NCBI GenBank assembly: GCA_900637135.1
Contig: LR134353.1
Coordinates: 3,906,001 to 3,970,000 of the forward strand
DNA: 64,000 bases
From: Mycolicibacterium flavescens
Lineage (GTDB): Bacteria > Actinomycetota > Actinomycetes > Mycobacteriales > Mycobacteriaceae
Direction: 5' to 3'
In this document: in pieces, positions 17,388-25,707 of the stretch
Numbering within the stretch: the stretch's first letter is position 1
Layout of the letters: every line of letters begins with the position of its first letter
Translations under genes and position numbers: made by a program
The notes under the pieces: generated by a model
Databases searched by the model: none
The model's input: only the letters and a program-made list of their open reading frames with translations
Told to the model about the DNA's origin: nothing

Positions 17388-18416
17388 TCAGGCGATCGGG
17401 TACGGCCAGGGGTTCGGTTTGCAGGTGTGATTGTCGGGCTGGACCGACTGCGGGTCGAAGCGCGCGGCGTCGTTGTTGTTGGTCGAGAAGGTCTGCTGCA
17501 TCATGACCGGCGCGAGTTGGTCGTTGCCCCCGCACGGCTCGTGCCGTTGGTAACCGATCGCGTGGCCGACCTCGTGGTTGATCAGGTACTGCCGATACGA
17601 GCCGACGTCACCCTGAAACGGCACCGCACCGCGCACCCAGCGCGCCTCGTTGATGAACACGCGCGGCTGCCCGTCCCGGTAGGCCGGGTTGTAGCAGGAA
17701 GCCTCCAGCTGGATGTCGTAGCCGCAGCCCTCGCGCACGGTCATCGGCGTGCTCAACGACACCCGGAAGTCCGGTTCGATTCCTGACGTCCCGTCGATGC
17801 GGGTGAAGGCGAACTGCGGATTGTGGGTCCAGCTCTTGGGGTTGGCCAGCGTCTCGGTGACCATGCGGGCGAACGCCTCGTCGCCGCCGAATGTCGTGGT
17901 GTCGATCCCGTCCTCGACCTCGACGGTGTAGGTGAATACCTTCGCGGTGCCCTGGCCGACCTGCGAGGTCGCCCCGGGCACGACGTGCCACGTCTTGGCG
18001 CCGGCCTCGGTGAACGGGCCACCCTGGGGCAGGATTCCGGTCGGCAGGTCCGCGTCGAACTGGGTCAACCCCTTGGGCGGGGCACCGATGATCGCGGTGC
18101 TGGCCACGCCGATGGTCGGTGGGCCCTGCACCGGACCCTCGGCCTGCTTGGGTGCGGGCGCGCCGGTGCCGGTGATGGTCTGATAGACGACGACCGCGGT
18201 CAACACGATCAGGACGGGCAACGCATAGGCCCGCCAGCCGTAAGTGGAGACGAAGCGACCGAGCCACGACTGCTTGCGGAAGCCGCGGTGCTCATCGCGA
18301 TTGGACCTCACCCGTCCCGAGCTCTCGGCGAGCGGATCGCGTTGGGCGCGCAACGGCTCGCGCCATTCGTTGCGCAGCGCGGGCACGCGGACACCCCCGC
18401 CGGGTTCGGGACCCAT
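17388..18416 (-). CDS. Membrane-anchored DUF3152 protein with zincin motif (Rv3207c family)
   Basis: About 342 residues. A basic cytoplasmic N-terminus is followed by one helix (YALPVLIVLTAVVVYQ, near residues 65-80) and an extracytoplasmic domain. Near the end it carries HEVGHAIGYQRH, which fits the metzincin zinc motif HExxHxxGxxH, plus MMQQ that could serve as a Met-turn. A zinc peptidase outside the membrane is therefore plausible, although DUF3152 is uncharacterised. ATG at 18416 has AGGAGG four bases upstream; GTG at 18449 (VTYDSRTRG) is an in-frame alternative. It lies upstream of moeZ on the same strand with a 189-bp gap. Confidence 0.85.
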   Translation of the reverse strand: MGPEPGGGVRVPALRNEWREPLRAQRDPLAESSGRVRSNRDEHRGFRKQSWLGRFVSTYGWRAYALPVLIVLTAVVVYQTITGTGAPAPKQAEGPVQGPPTIGVASTAIIGAPPKGLTQFDADLPTGILPQGGPFTEAGAKTWHVVPGATSQVGQGTAKVFTYTVEVEDGIDTTTFGGDEAFARMVTETLANPKSWTHNPQFAFTRIDGTSGIEPDFRVSLSTPMTVREGCGYDIQLEASCYNPAYRDGQPRVFINEARWVRGAVPFQGDVGSYRQYLINHEVGHAIGYQRHEPCGGNDQLAPVMMQQTFSTNNNDAARFDPQSVQPDNHTCKPNPWPYPIA

Positions 18417-18600
18417 CTGTCCTCCTCGCGTACGGGAGTCGTAGGTCACCGCAACAGGATGACACAGGCCGACGTCCTCATACTTTCGGCGCGCCATCGA
18501 CCGCCTCCAGCGCTGTGAGCCGCGCCTCACCTGCATGCTTTATCAACGGTAGTAAGGTCATTGCGATAACCGGTGCCCGTCGACGCAGATGAAGGATGTG

Positions 18601-19263
18601 ATGAGCGATCTCGCCAACACCGCCGCGAGGAGAGGCGCGCAGCCTGGCGGCGAAGTGTTGAATCGGCGCGGCGGCAGGCTGCCGCGCGATGAGCGTCGAG
18701 GGCAGCTACTGGTCGCTGCCAGCGAGGTTTTCGTCGACCGCGGCTACCACGCGGCGGGCATGGATGAGATCGCCGAGCGCGCCGGGGTCAGCAAACCCGT
18801 TTTGTACCAACATTTCTCGTCCAAGTTGGAGCTCTACCTGGCGGTGCTTGCCAAGCATGTGGAGAACCTCGTCTCCGGTGTGCGCCAGGCGCTGCGCACG
18901 ACCACCGACAACCGGCAGCGGTTGCGCGCGGCGGTCCAGGCTTTCTTCGACTTCATCGAGCACGACGGCCAGGGCTACCGGTTGATCTTCGAGAACGACT
19001 ACGTCAACGAACCGCAGGTCGCCGCGCAGGTGAAGGTGGCCACCGAGGCGTGCACCGACGCGGTGTTCGACCTGATCAGCCGCGACTCCGGGCTCGAGGC
19101 GCACCGGGCCAGGATGATCGCGGTCGGCCTGGTTGCCATCAGCGTCGACTCCGCACGCTACTGGCTCAACAACGACCGCCCGATCTCCAAGGACGACGCG
19201 GTTGAGGGCACGGTCCAGTTCGCTTGGGGCGGACTGTCACACGTGCCGCTTACCCGGTCTTAG
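18601..19263 (+). CDS. TetR-family transcriptional regulator (Rv3208-like)
   Basis: 220 residues. A basic N-terminal tail with NRRGGRLPRDERR precedes a TetR helix-turn-helix (AASEVFVDRGYHAAGMDEIAERAGVSKPVLYQHFSSK), then a helical ligand domain with FFDFIEHDGQGYRLIFE. Very high similarity to Rv3208 is recalled along the whole length, including the ending QFAWGGLSHVPLTRS. ATG at 18601 is chosen because AAGGA precedes it and MSDLA matches the usual start; ATG 18589 is in frame. The 3' end overlaps the convergent DUF3107 gene by 14 bases. The ligand and targets are unknown. Confidence 0.9.
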   Translation: MSDLANTAARRGAQPGGEVLNRRGGRLPRDERRGQLLVAASEVFVDRGYHAAGMDEIAERAGVSKPVLYQHFSSKLELYLAVLAKHVENLVSGVRQALRTTTDNRQRLRAAVQAFFDFIEHDGQGYRLIFENDYVNEPQVAAQVKVATEACTDAVFDLISRDSGLEAHRARMIAVGLVAISVDSARYWLNNDRPISKDDAVEGTVQFAWGGLSHVPLTRS

Positions 19264-19495
19264 ATCCGATCCCGACCCCGAAGCCGACGCGTCGGACATC
19301 GGCAGCGCCGATCTCCACGTAGGCGATCTTGGATGTCTGCACGAGGAAGCGCCGGCCCTTCTCGTCGGTCAGGGCCAGCACACCCGAATCGTTGGCCAGC
19401 GCCTCGGTGAACAACTGCTCCACCTCGCTGGGTGTCTGCGCGCTGTTGAAGCTCAACTCGCGCGGGCTGTCCGTGACACCGATCTTGACCTCCAC
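19250..19495 (-). CDS. DUF3107 small protein (TB9.4 family)
   Basis: 81 residues, starting VEVKIGVTDSPRELSF. It contains SEVEQLFTEALAND, TDEKGRRFLVQ and IAYVEIGAAD. It is a compact alpha/beta protein known in mycobacteria as TB9.4 (Rv3208A), an abundant cytosolic protein of unknown role. GTG at 19495 is the conserved start, with AAAGGGG upstream; an in-frame extension to 19639 is not conserved-looking. TAGCCT near 19544-19539 on the minus strand may be its -10. The stop overlaps the convergent TetR gene. Confidence 0.88.
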   Translation of the reverse strand: MEVKIGVTDSPRELSFNSAQTPSEVEQLFTEALANDSGVLALTDEKGRRFLVQTSKIAYVEIGAADVRRVGFGVGIGSKTG

Positions 19496-19731
19496 GCCGT
19501 GGGCCCCTTTCGTTTTCGAAGAACTTGAGCCAAGGCTAGTGGACGACCCGCTGACCGACCGCACCACGCCGGTGAGTTCGCGGTCGGCGAAGCGCCGAGA
19601 CCTACGGCGACCGAACCGAGTCCGGACCGTAACCAACACACCAGCCGCTGAACCTCATCTGTCACTTCCGCCTCGATAGCATCAGGCGCGGCAAGATCTT
19701 CTACGCTCGAGACGACACCGGGAAAACCCAC

Positions 19732-20478
19732 ATGAACAGGTCTTACACCGCGCACTCACCGTATTCGCTGGCCCCGACGGAGCGGATTCCCAGCTACTCC
19801 GATTACCCGGAGCCACCTGCCGAAGACTTCGACTACGACTACCCCGGTTCGCCCGAGTTCGAGGACTACGACGACTACGAGCAGTCCTACGACGAGGAGA
19901 GCATCGACCGGCGCTGGATGTGGGTCGCCGGCATCGCCGGGGTGATCCTGTTCATCGCGATCGGCACCACCGGCATCATCCTCGGCGGAGGCGACAGCGG
20001 TTCGGTGTCGGCCACCGCGACATCGGACGCGCCGGCGCCGTCGAGCGCTCCCGCCACCACCGCGCCGAGCGCCGGAACGGCTGCGCCCATCGTCCCCTCG
20101 CTGCCGCCGGAGACCGTCACGACGGTCACCCCGAGCGCCGAGACGACCCCACCACCCGCACCGAGCACGACGGCGCAGGCAGCCGTTCCGCCGCCCGCAC
20201 CGCCGTCACCGCGCACCGTGACCTACCGGGTGACGGGTAACCGCCAGCTGCTCGACCTGGTGACCGTGATCTACACCGACGGCCAGGGCGCGCTGCGCAC
20301 CGACGTCAACGTCGCGCTGCCCTGGGTCAAGCAGGTGGTGCTGGACCCGGGCGTGGAGCTGAAATCGGTCACCGCGACCAGCGTCGGCGGTCAGCTGAAC
20401 TGCAGCATCCTCGACGCCGCGGGCACTCTGATCGCCGCGCAGAACAACAACTCGATGATCGCCACCTGCACCCAGTAG
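19732..20478 (+). CDS. MmpS-like membrane-anchored protein with Thr/Pro-rich linker (Rv3209-like)
   Basis: 248 residues. An acidic, tyrosine-rich cytoplasmic tail (residues 1-60, repeated D-Y-E) is followed by one helix (WVAGIAGVILFIAIGTTGIIL), then an Ala/Thr/Pro linker (about 90-160), then a C-terminal MmpS-type domain with VTYRVTGNRQLLDLVTVIYTD and ALPWVKQVVLDPG. MmpS proteins are periplasmic accessory subunits of MmpL exporters, but no mmpL gene is nearby. Here the domain is carried on an unusually long linker. Stops of this gene and the ferritin-like gene are one base apart in convergent orientation. Confidence 0.83.
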   Translation: MNRSYTAHSPYSLAPTERIPSYSDYPEPPAEDFDYDYPGSPEFEDYDDYEQSYDEESIDRRWMWVAGIAGVILFIAIGTTGIILGGGDSGSVSATATSDAPAPSSAPATTAPSAGTAAPIVPSLPPETVTTVTPSAETTPPPAPSTTAQAAVPPPAPPSPRTVTYRVTGNRQLLDLVTVIYTDGQGALRTDVNVALPWVKQVVLDPGVELKSVTATSVGGQLNCSILDAAGTLIAAQNNNSMIATCTQ

Positions 20479-20479
20479 G

Positions 20480-21175
20480 TCAGGCGAGGCCCAGTTCCTC
20501 CATCCGGGAGGCGTGTGTCCGCTGGAGCCGGTCGAAGAACTCGGTCATCTGGGTCAGACCTTCACCGCTGGCCAGCACCAGGTCGACGAGCTCGTCGTGA
20601 TCGGCCATCACGAACTGCGCCTGGGTGATGGCCTCACCCAGGAGCCGCCGCGACCACAGCGCGAGCCGGTGGCGCTGCCGGTCGCTGGCCGTCACCGCCG
20701 CGCGCACCTCGGCGACGACGAACTGGGAGTGGCCGGTCTCCGACAGCACCGCGCGCACCACGTCGGCGACCTCGTCGGGCAGGGCGTGGGCGATCTCGAG
20801 GTAGAAGTCGGCCGCAAGTGCGTCACCGACATAGGTCTTGACCAGCGCCTCCAGCCAGGTGCTCGGGGTGGTCAGCCGGTGGTAATTCTCGAGGGCGGAC
20901 GCGTATTTCGTCATCGCGGGCACGACGTCGATTCCGCGGTGCTCGAGCGCGTCGCGCAGCACCTCGTAGTGGTTCATCTCCGCGGCCGCCATGCTCGCCA
21001 TGTTGATGCGCCCGCGAAGGTTCGGCGCCATGCGCGCTTCGTCGGTGAGGCGGTAGAACGCCGCCACCTCGCCATAGGCCAGCAGCGCGAAAAGCTCGTT
21101 GACGCCGGGGTGGTCGGCCGACACATCCGAGGTCGCCGAGTCGGTCTGCCCGGGTGCCGGAGGCGTCGTGTTCAT
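20480..21175 (-). CDS. Ferritin-like di-iron protein (Rv3210c-like)
   Basis: 231 residues, mostly helical. Likely metal ligands appear in order: E of YGEVAAFYR, ExxH in AAEMNHYEV, E of DFYLEIA, and ExxH in SETGHSQFV. That spacing is the E...ExxH...E...ExxH pattern of ferritin-like di-iron folds such as MiaE and related hydroxylases. The N-terminal 20 residues are Pro/Ser/Thr-rich. ATG at 21175 gives MNTTPPAPGQ; upstream in-frame codons run into the divergent rhlE promoter region. The substrate is unknown. Confidence 0.83.
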   Translation of the reverse strand: MNTTPPAPGQTDSATSDVSADHPGVNELFALLAYGEVAAFYRLTDEARMAPNLRGRINMASMAAAEMNHYEVLRDALEHRGIDVVPAMTKYASALENYHRLTTPSTWLEALVKTYVGDALAADFYLEIAHALPDEVADVVRAVLSETGHSQFVVAEVRAAVTASDRQRHRLALWSRRLLGEAITQAQFVMADHDELVDLVLASGEGLTQMTEFFDRLQRTHASRMEELGLA

Positions 21176-21427
21176 GGGCCCAACAATAAACGCCCGCGGC
21201 GGGTGGCTCGTCGAGCGAGCGCCGCCAGGTACGATGGGTGCGGGCGGTGGCATTTCAAGGCGTCTGCAAGACATTTGCAGAGCCCGCCGCGACCCAAAGA
21301 AATGTGCGTGCACGCAGTCGGTCCGCCTACCTCAGTGCAGGGCCTTGGTCTTCACAGGCCAGCTTTTGTCGAACTCGTGCGCGCGTGGAAGCCATGAGGA
21401 CGACAACTGAAAGGCCTCGTTTCGCGT
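21176..21427. promoter_or_regulatory. Divergent control region of the ferritin-like gene and rhlE, with two palindromes
   Basis: The 252 bases hold two clear palindromes. 21263-21281 is TCTGCAA-GACAT-TTGCAGA, with GGC/GCC extending the stem past a bulged G. 21305-21316 is the perfect TGCGTGCACGCA. Both lie in what would be the 5' leader or operator region of rhlE. DEAD-box helicase genes often have long structured leaders, so RNA structure is one reading and protein binding another. No confident -35/-10 pair was found. Confidence 0.5.
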
Positions 21428-22894
21428 ATGACGCATCTCAATCCCACATTTGCTGAACTGGGAGTTCGCGACGAAATCGTTCGCGCTCTCGCCGAGGACG
21501 GCAAGCAGCATCCCTTCGCCATCCAAGAGCTGACCATGCCGATGGCATTGGCCGGCGACGACCTGATCGGCCAGGCCCGCACCGGTATGGGCAAGACGCT
21601 GGCATTCGGCGTGCCCCTGCTCCAGCGGATCACCACCGACCCCGACCGCCCCCTGACGGGCGTCCCGCGGGCCTTGGTGGTCGTACCCACCCGCGAGCTG
21701 TGTCTGCAGGTATACGGCGACCTGGCGGCCGCCGCGAAGTACCTGACCGTCGGCGACCGCAAGCTATCGGTCACGTCGATCTACGGTGGTCGGCCCTACG
21801 AAGGACAGATCGAGGCGCTCGAGAAGGGCGTCGACGTGGTCGTCGGCACACCGGGCCGCCTGCTCGACCTGGCCCAGCAAGGGCACCTGAAGCTGGGCGG
21901 ACTGTCCATGCTGGTGCTCGACGAGGCCGACGAGATGCTCGACCTGGGCTTCTTGCCCGACATCGAACGGATCCTGCGCCAGATCCCCGACAACAGGCAG
22001 TCGATGCTGTTCTCGGCGACGATGCCCGACCCCATCATCACGCTGGCCCGGACCTTCATGAACCAGCCGACGCACATCCGGGCCGAGGCCCCGCATTCGG
22101 CGGCCACCCACGACACCACCGAGCAGTTCGCCTACCGCGCGCACGCCCTGGACAAGGTGGAGATGGTCGCCCGCATCCTGCAGGCCGAGGGTCGGGGCGC
22201 GACGATGATCTTCACCCGCACCAAGCGCACCGCGCAGAAGGTCTCCGACGAACTGGCCGAGCGCGGCTTCAAGGTCGGCGCCGTGCACGGTGACCTCGGT
22301 CAGGGCGCGCGCGAGAAGGCGCTCAAGGCGTTCCGCACCGGCGAGATCGACGTCCTGGTCGCCACCGACGTCGCCGCCCGTGGCATCGACATCGACGACG
22401 TCACCCACGTGATCAACTATCAGATCCCCGAGGACGAGCAGGCCTACGTGCACCGCATCGGCCGCACCGGGCGCGCCGGCAAGACCGGTGTCGCGGTGAC
22501 CCTCGTCGATTGGGACGAGTTGGCGCGCTGGACGATGATCGACAAGGCGCTGAACCTCGGCTGCCCCGATCCCGCCGAGACGTATTCGAGCTCACCGCAC
22601 CTCTACAGCGAGCTCGGCATTCCCGCCGATACCTCCGGCACCGTCGGCGAGCCCGTGAAGGTGCAGAGCAGCAGGCGCGCCCCGGCCGAGAAGTCCGACG
22701 ACCGCCCCGCGCGCAACCGCAACCGCACGCGTCGCCGCACCCGCGGCGGCAAGTCGGTCGCCGGTCACCCGGACGCGTCCACGACGTCGTCCGATCAGGC
22801 TTCCGGGGAGACGGGCGAGGGGTCCGGCGATACGGCTCCTGCCAAGCGCAGGCGCAGGCGCCGACCCCGCAAGGCTCCGGCCAGCACCGGCTAG
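21428..22894 (+). CDS. rhlE: DEAD-box ATP-dependent RNA helicase RhlE
   Basis: 488 residues. Helicase motifs in order: Q motif PFAIQELTMP, Walker A ARTGMGKT (about 48-55), PTREL, VGTPGRLLDL, VLDEADEML, FSATMP, TMIFTRTKRTAQ, VATDVAARGIDID and HRIGRTGRAGK. The tail after about residue 400 is highly basic and disordered (NRNRTRRRTRGGK, KRRRRRRPRK), a common RNA-binding extension. RhlE helps ribosome and mRNA remodelling and is often cold-induced. The gene starts with ATG 21428 after a leader of unknown length. The next gene begins 17 bases after its stop. Confidence 0.93.
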   Translation: MTHLNPTFAELGVRDEIVRALAEDGKQHPFAIQELTMPMALAGDDLIGQARTGMGKTLAFGVPLLQRITTDPDRPLTGVPRALVVVPTRELCLQVYGDLAAAAKYLTVGDRKLSVTSIYGGRPYEGQIEALEKGVDVVVGTPGRLLDLAQQGHLKLGGLSMLVLDEADEMLDLGFLPDIERILRQIPDNRQSMLFSATMPDPIITLARTFMNQPTHIRAEAPHSAATHDTTEQFAYRAHALDKVEMVARILQAEGRGATMIFTRTKRTAQKVSDELAERGFKVGAVHGDLGQGAREKALKAFRTGEIDVLVATDVAARGIDIDDVTHVINYQIPEDEQAYVHRIGRTGRAGKTGVAVTLVDWDELARWTMIDKALNLGCPDPAETYSSSPHLYSELGIPADTSGTVGEPVKVQSSRRAPAEKSDDRPARNRNRTRRRTRGGKSVAGHPDASTTSSDQASGETGEGSGDTAPAKRRRRRRPRKAPASTG

Positions 22895-22911
22895 TCCACC
22901 GCCTCCCCGCG

Positions 22912-24129
22912 ATGGTCAAACCCGAACGCCGCACGCGCACCGATGTGATGGTGGCGCTGGCGATTGGCGTCGTGGTCGCGGTGACGGCCGGGCTGGTGTG
23001 GTGGACCAGCGACGCGCGGGCCACGATCAGCAGGCCCGCGGACGGCCCGGTTCCGGCACTGACCCCCGCCAAGGCGGTTCCGCAATCGCTGCGCCAGGTG
23101 TGGAGCGCACCCAGCGCGGCCACCACGATGCCGCTGGTCGTCGGCGGTGCGGTGGTGACCGGCGACGGACGGGCCGTGGAGGGCCGCGACCCCGCGACCG
23201 GGACCACGCTGTGGAGTTACGAGCGTGATCTCGACCTGTGCGGGGTCAGCTACGTCTACCAGTACGCGGTCGCCGTCTACCCCGACACCCGCGGCTGTGG
23301 CCAGGTCAGCACGATCGATGCCAAGACCGGCATGCGCGGTCCGGCGCGGTCGTCCTACGCCGACCCCTCGGTGACCCTGTCGTCGGACGGCACCGCCGTG
23401 CTCTCGGCGGGTGAGAACCGGCTCGAGTTGTGGCGTTCCGACATGGTCCGAATGCTGAGCTACGGCGCCCTGGATGCGCGCATCAAGCCGGATGTCCCCT
23501 CGCAGCCGCTGTGCCGGCTGGTGTCCGCACAAGCGAGTTCGAGCGCGGTGTCGGTGCTCGAGGCATGCCCGCGGCAGCCCGATCTGCGCCTGACGCTGCT
23601 GCGGCCCTCCGATGAGGAGGACACCCCGGAGTTGAGGTATGTCCAGCAACCGGGTGTCGCACCGAATTCAGGCGCGCGCGTGGTGGCCGTGGCCGACACG
23701 ATGACCGCGGTCTACGTGCCCACACCCAAACCCGTGGTGAACATCGTCGACGAGACGGGCGCGACGGTCGCCACCACCCCGGTGCCAAGCCCGCCGTCGC
23801 CGCAGGCGACGATGTCGCGGGCGGGCGACCTGATCACCTGGTGGACCGGCGACAGCGTAATGGTGTTCTCCGCCAACGGATTCGAATACCGCTACACCGT
23901 CACGCCGGAGGGCCGGAACAAGCCGCTGGGGCCGGCGACGATCATGGCGGGGCGGTTGCTGGTCCCCGTCACCGACGGCTACGACGTGTTCGACCCCGCG
24001 ACCGGGCGGGGTGAACGCCACATTCCGCTGACACGGCCGCCGAGCGCGGCGCCGGTGGTGCCCGCGGTGGCCGGTTCGATGGTGATCGAACAGCGCGGCG
24101 AGGAACTGGTGGCGCTCGGCCAGTCGTGA
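22912..24129 (+). CDS. Membrane-anchored beta-propeller-like protein (Rv3212 family)
   Basis: 405 residues. It has a short basic N-terminus (MVKPERRTRTD), a single helix (VMVALAIGVVVAVTAGLVWW) and then an extracytoplasmic domain with repeated PQQ/WD-like strands (VVGGAVVTGDGRAVEGRDPATGTTLWSYE, VSTIDAKTG, RLLVPVTDGYDVFDPATGRGE). Two cysteines (DLCGVSYVY, TRGCGQVS) could form a disulfide. It is probably co-transcribed with rhlE. The family is a conserved mycobacterial envelope protein with no assigned activity. The frame is open upstream inside rhlE, but the N-terminus chosen gives a proper type II anchor. Confidence 0.85.
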   Translation: MVKPERRTRTDVMVALAIGVVVAVTAGLVWWTSDARATISRPADGPVPALTPAKAVPQSLRQVWSAPSAATTMPLVVGGAVVTGDGRAVEGRDPATGTTLWSYERDLDLCGVSYVYQYAVAVYPDTRGCGQVSTIDAKTGMRGPARSSYADPSVTLSSDGTAVLSAGENRLELWRSDMVRMLSYGALDARIKPDVPSQPLCRLVSAQASSSAVSVLEACPRQPDLRLTLLRPSDEEDTPELRYVQQPGVAPNSGARVVAVADTMTAVYVPTPKPVVNIVDETGATVATTPVPSPPSPQATMSRAGDLITWWTGDSVMVFSANGFEYRYTVTPEGRNKPLGPATIMAGRLLVPVTDGYDVFDPATGRGERHIPLTRPPSAAPVVPAVAGSMVIEQRGEELVALGQS

Positions 24130-24177
24130 CTCGGGTCCACTACCAGTCGCGCAGCGATCGGTAACGCACCGAAATCG

Positions 24178-25044
24178 CTATATGTCTGGGGCGAACGTCG
24201 GCATCGGCTTGCCGTTCTTCCAGTGCTTGAGCAGCGCGGTGGCCAACTCGCGGTAGGCGGCGGCGCCCTTGTTCTTGCGGCTGGCCAACACCGACGCGCC
24301 CGAGGCGCTGGCTTCGGCGAACCGGACGGTGCGCGGGATCGGGGGCGCCAGCACCGCCAGGTCGTAGCGGTCGGCGACGTCGAGCAGCACGTCGCGGCTG
24401 TGGGTCGTGCGCGAGTCGTACAACGTTGGCAACGCACCCAGCAGCTTCAGGTCGGCGTTCGTGATCGCCTGGACATCGGCGATGGTGCGCAGGAACTGCC
24501 CGACGCCGCGGTGCGCCAACGTCTCGCATTGCAGCGGCACGATCACCTCGTCGGCGGCGGTCAACCCGTTGAGCGTGAGCACGCCGAGCGAGGGCGGACA
24601 GTCGATGAGCACGACGTCGTAGTCGGACCGGCCCGATGAAGACGACGCACCAGCTCCTCGGCCTGATGTCGCCGGCGTTCCGGCTCCGCGGCCGAGCTTG
24701 GCCAGCGCCCTCTTGAGCGCGTACTCGCGCCCGGCGCGCATCAACAGCATGGCCTCGGCTCCCGCCAGGTCGATGTTGGCGGGCAGCAGTGTCATCCCCT
24801 CGGGCGTCTCCAGCAGGGCGACGTCGGGTTCGACCTCGCCGAGCAGCACTTCGTGGATCGACACCGCCAGCTTGTCCGGGTCGTGGCCCAGGGAGAACGT
24901 CAGGGACCCCTGCGGGTCGAGGTCCACGAGCAGGACCCGCTGACCCGTCTCCTGAATCGCCGCACCCAACGACGCCACCGTCGTCGTCTTGGCTACCCCA
25001 CCCTTTTGATTGGCGACCGCAAGTACTCGCGTCACGGTGCCCAT
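24178..25044 (-). CDS. ParA/Soj-family ATPase, orphan (Rv3213c-like)
   Basis: 288 residues. The deviant Walker A KGGVAKTTT begins near residue 15 with the signature lysine, followed by LLVDLDPQGSLTFSLG and VLIDCPPSLGVLTLN. No parB lies beside it, so it is not the chromosomal ParA of the parAB locus. Near residues 118-137 a Gly/Ser/Ala-rich insertion (GRGAGTPATSGRGAGASSSS) separates two core strands, which looks like a recent loop expansion. Possible roles are partitioning, positioning of a macromolecular complex, or a septum-site function. ATG 25044 and GTG 25038 are both possible starts. It is divergent from the phosphatase gene. Confidence 0.88.
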   Translation of the reverse strand: MGTVTRVLAVANQKGGVAKTTTVASLGAAIQETGQRVLLVDLDPQGSLTFSLGHDPDKLAVSIHEVLLGEVEPDVALLETPEGMTLLPANIDLAGAEAMLLMRAGREYALKRALAKLGRGAGTPATSGRGAGASSSSGRSDYDVVLIDCPPSLGVLTLNGLTAADEVIVPLQCETLAHRGVGQFLRTIADVQAITNADLKLLGALPTLYDSRTTHSRDVLLDVADRYDLAVLAPPIPRTVRFAEASASGASVLASRKNKGAAAYRELATALLKHWKNGKPMPTFAPDI

Positions 25045-25089
25045 CGTTGCATGGCCCGGGACACCGCGACCGACCGTGCGGCAGAATCA

Positions 25090-25707
25090 GTGAGCGTGGC
25101 CCTTTTGGAGCACCGCCTGATCCTGCTTCGTCATGGCGAAACGGAGTGGTCGAGAAGCGGTCGGCACACCAGCCACACCGATCTCGAACTGACCGCGGCC
25201 GGCGTGGAACGCGCCAAGCTGGCCGCCGAAGCGCTGGCCGAACTCGAGCTGGACGACCCGCTGGTGCTGTCCAGCCCATTGCGGCGCGCGATGCAGACCG
25301 CCGAACTGGCCGGGCTGAACATCGACGAGGTGTCGCCGCTTCTGCGGGAATGGGACTACGGCCGCTATGAGGGGCTGACGACGCCCGAGATCCGCGAAAC
25401 CGTCCCCGACTGGCTGATTTGGACGCACGGCGCCGACGGCGGCGAGAGCGTGGAGACGGTCACGCAGCGCGCCGACAGCGCCCTGGAGTCGGCGCTGAGC
25501 AACATGACGTCGCGCGACGTCGTATTCGTGGGCCATGCGCACTTCTCCCGCTCGATGATCGCGCGTTGGGTCGAACTGCCGGTGTCCGACGGGATCCGGT
25601 TCGCGATGGCGGCCGCGTCGCTGGCCGTCCTCGGATTCGAGCACGCAATGCGCCAGATCATCGCGCAGGGACTGACCGGCCATCAGGATCCGTGTAAACC
25701 ACGGTGA
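25090..25707 (+). CDS. gpm2: Histidine phosphatase superfamily enzyme (Rv3214/Gpm2-like)
   Basis: 205 residues. The catalytic motif LILLRHGETEWS holds the phospho-acceptor histidine, then SSPLRRAMQTAEL, EWDYGRYEGLTTPEIR and VGHAHFSR with the second histidine. Length and the WDYGRYEG motif fit acid-phosphatase-like members such as Rv3214, which was named gpm2 although it is a phosphatase and not a phosphoglycerate mutase. GTG at 25090 is taken as start; GTG 25096 is an alternative. The stop overlaps the entC GTG by four bases, linking it to isochorismate synthesis. Confidence 0.88.
   Translation: MSVALLEHRLILLRHGETEWSRSGRHTSHTDLELTAAGVERAKLAAEALAELELDDPLVLSSPLRRAMQTAELAGLNIDEVSPLLREWDYGRYEGLTTPEIRETVPDWLIWTHGADGGESVETVTQRADSALESALSNMTSRDVVFVGHAHFSRSMIARWVELPVSDGIRFAMAAASLAVLGFEHAMRQIIAQGLTGHQDPCKPR

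Noticed and set aside
22510..22911. Upstream in-frame extension of the Rv3212-like gene inside rhlE
   Set aside because: The extension is an alternative frame of the RhlE tail; ATG 22912 gives a proper membrane anchor.
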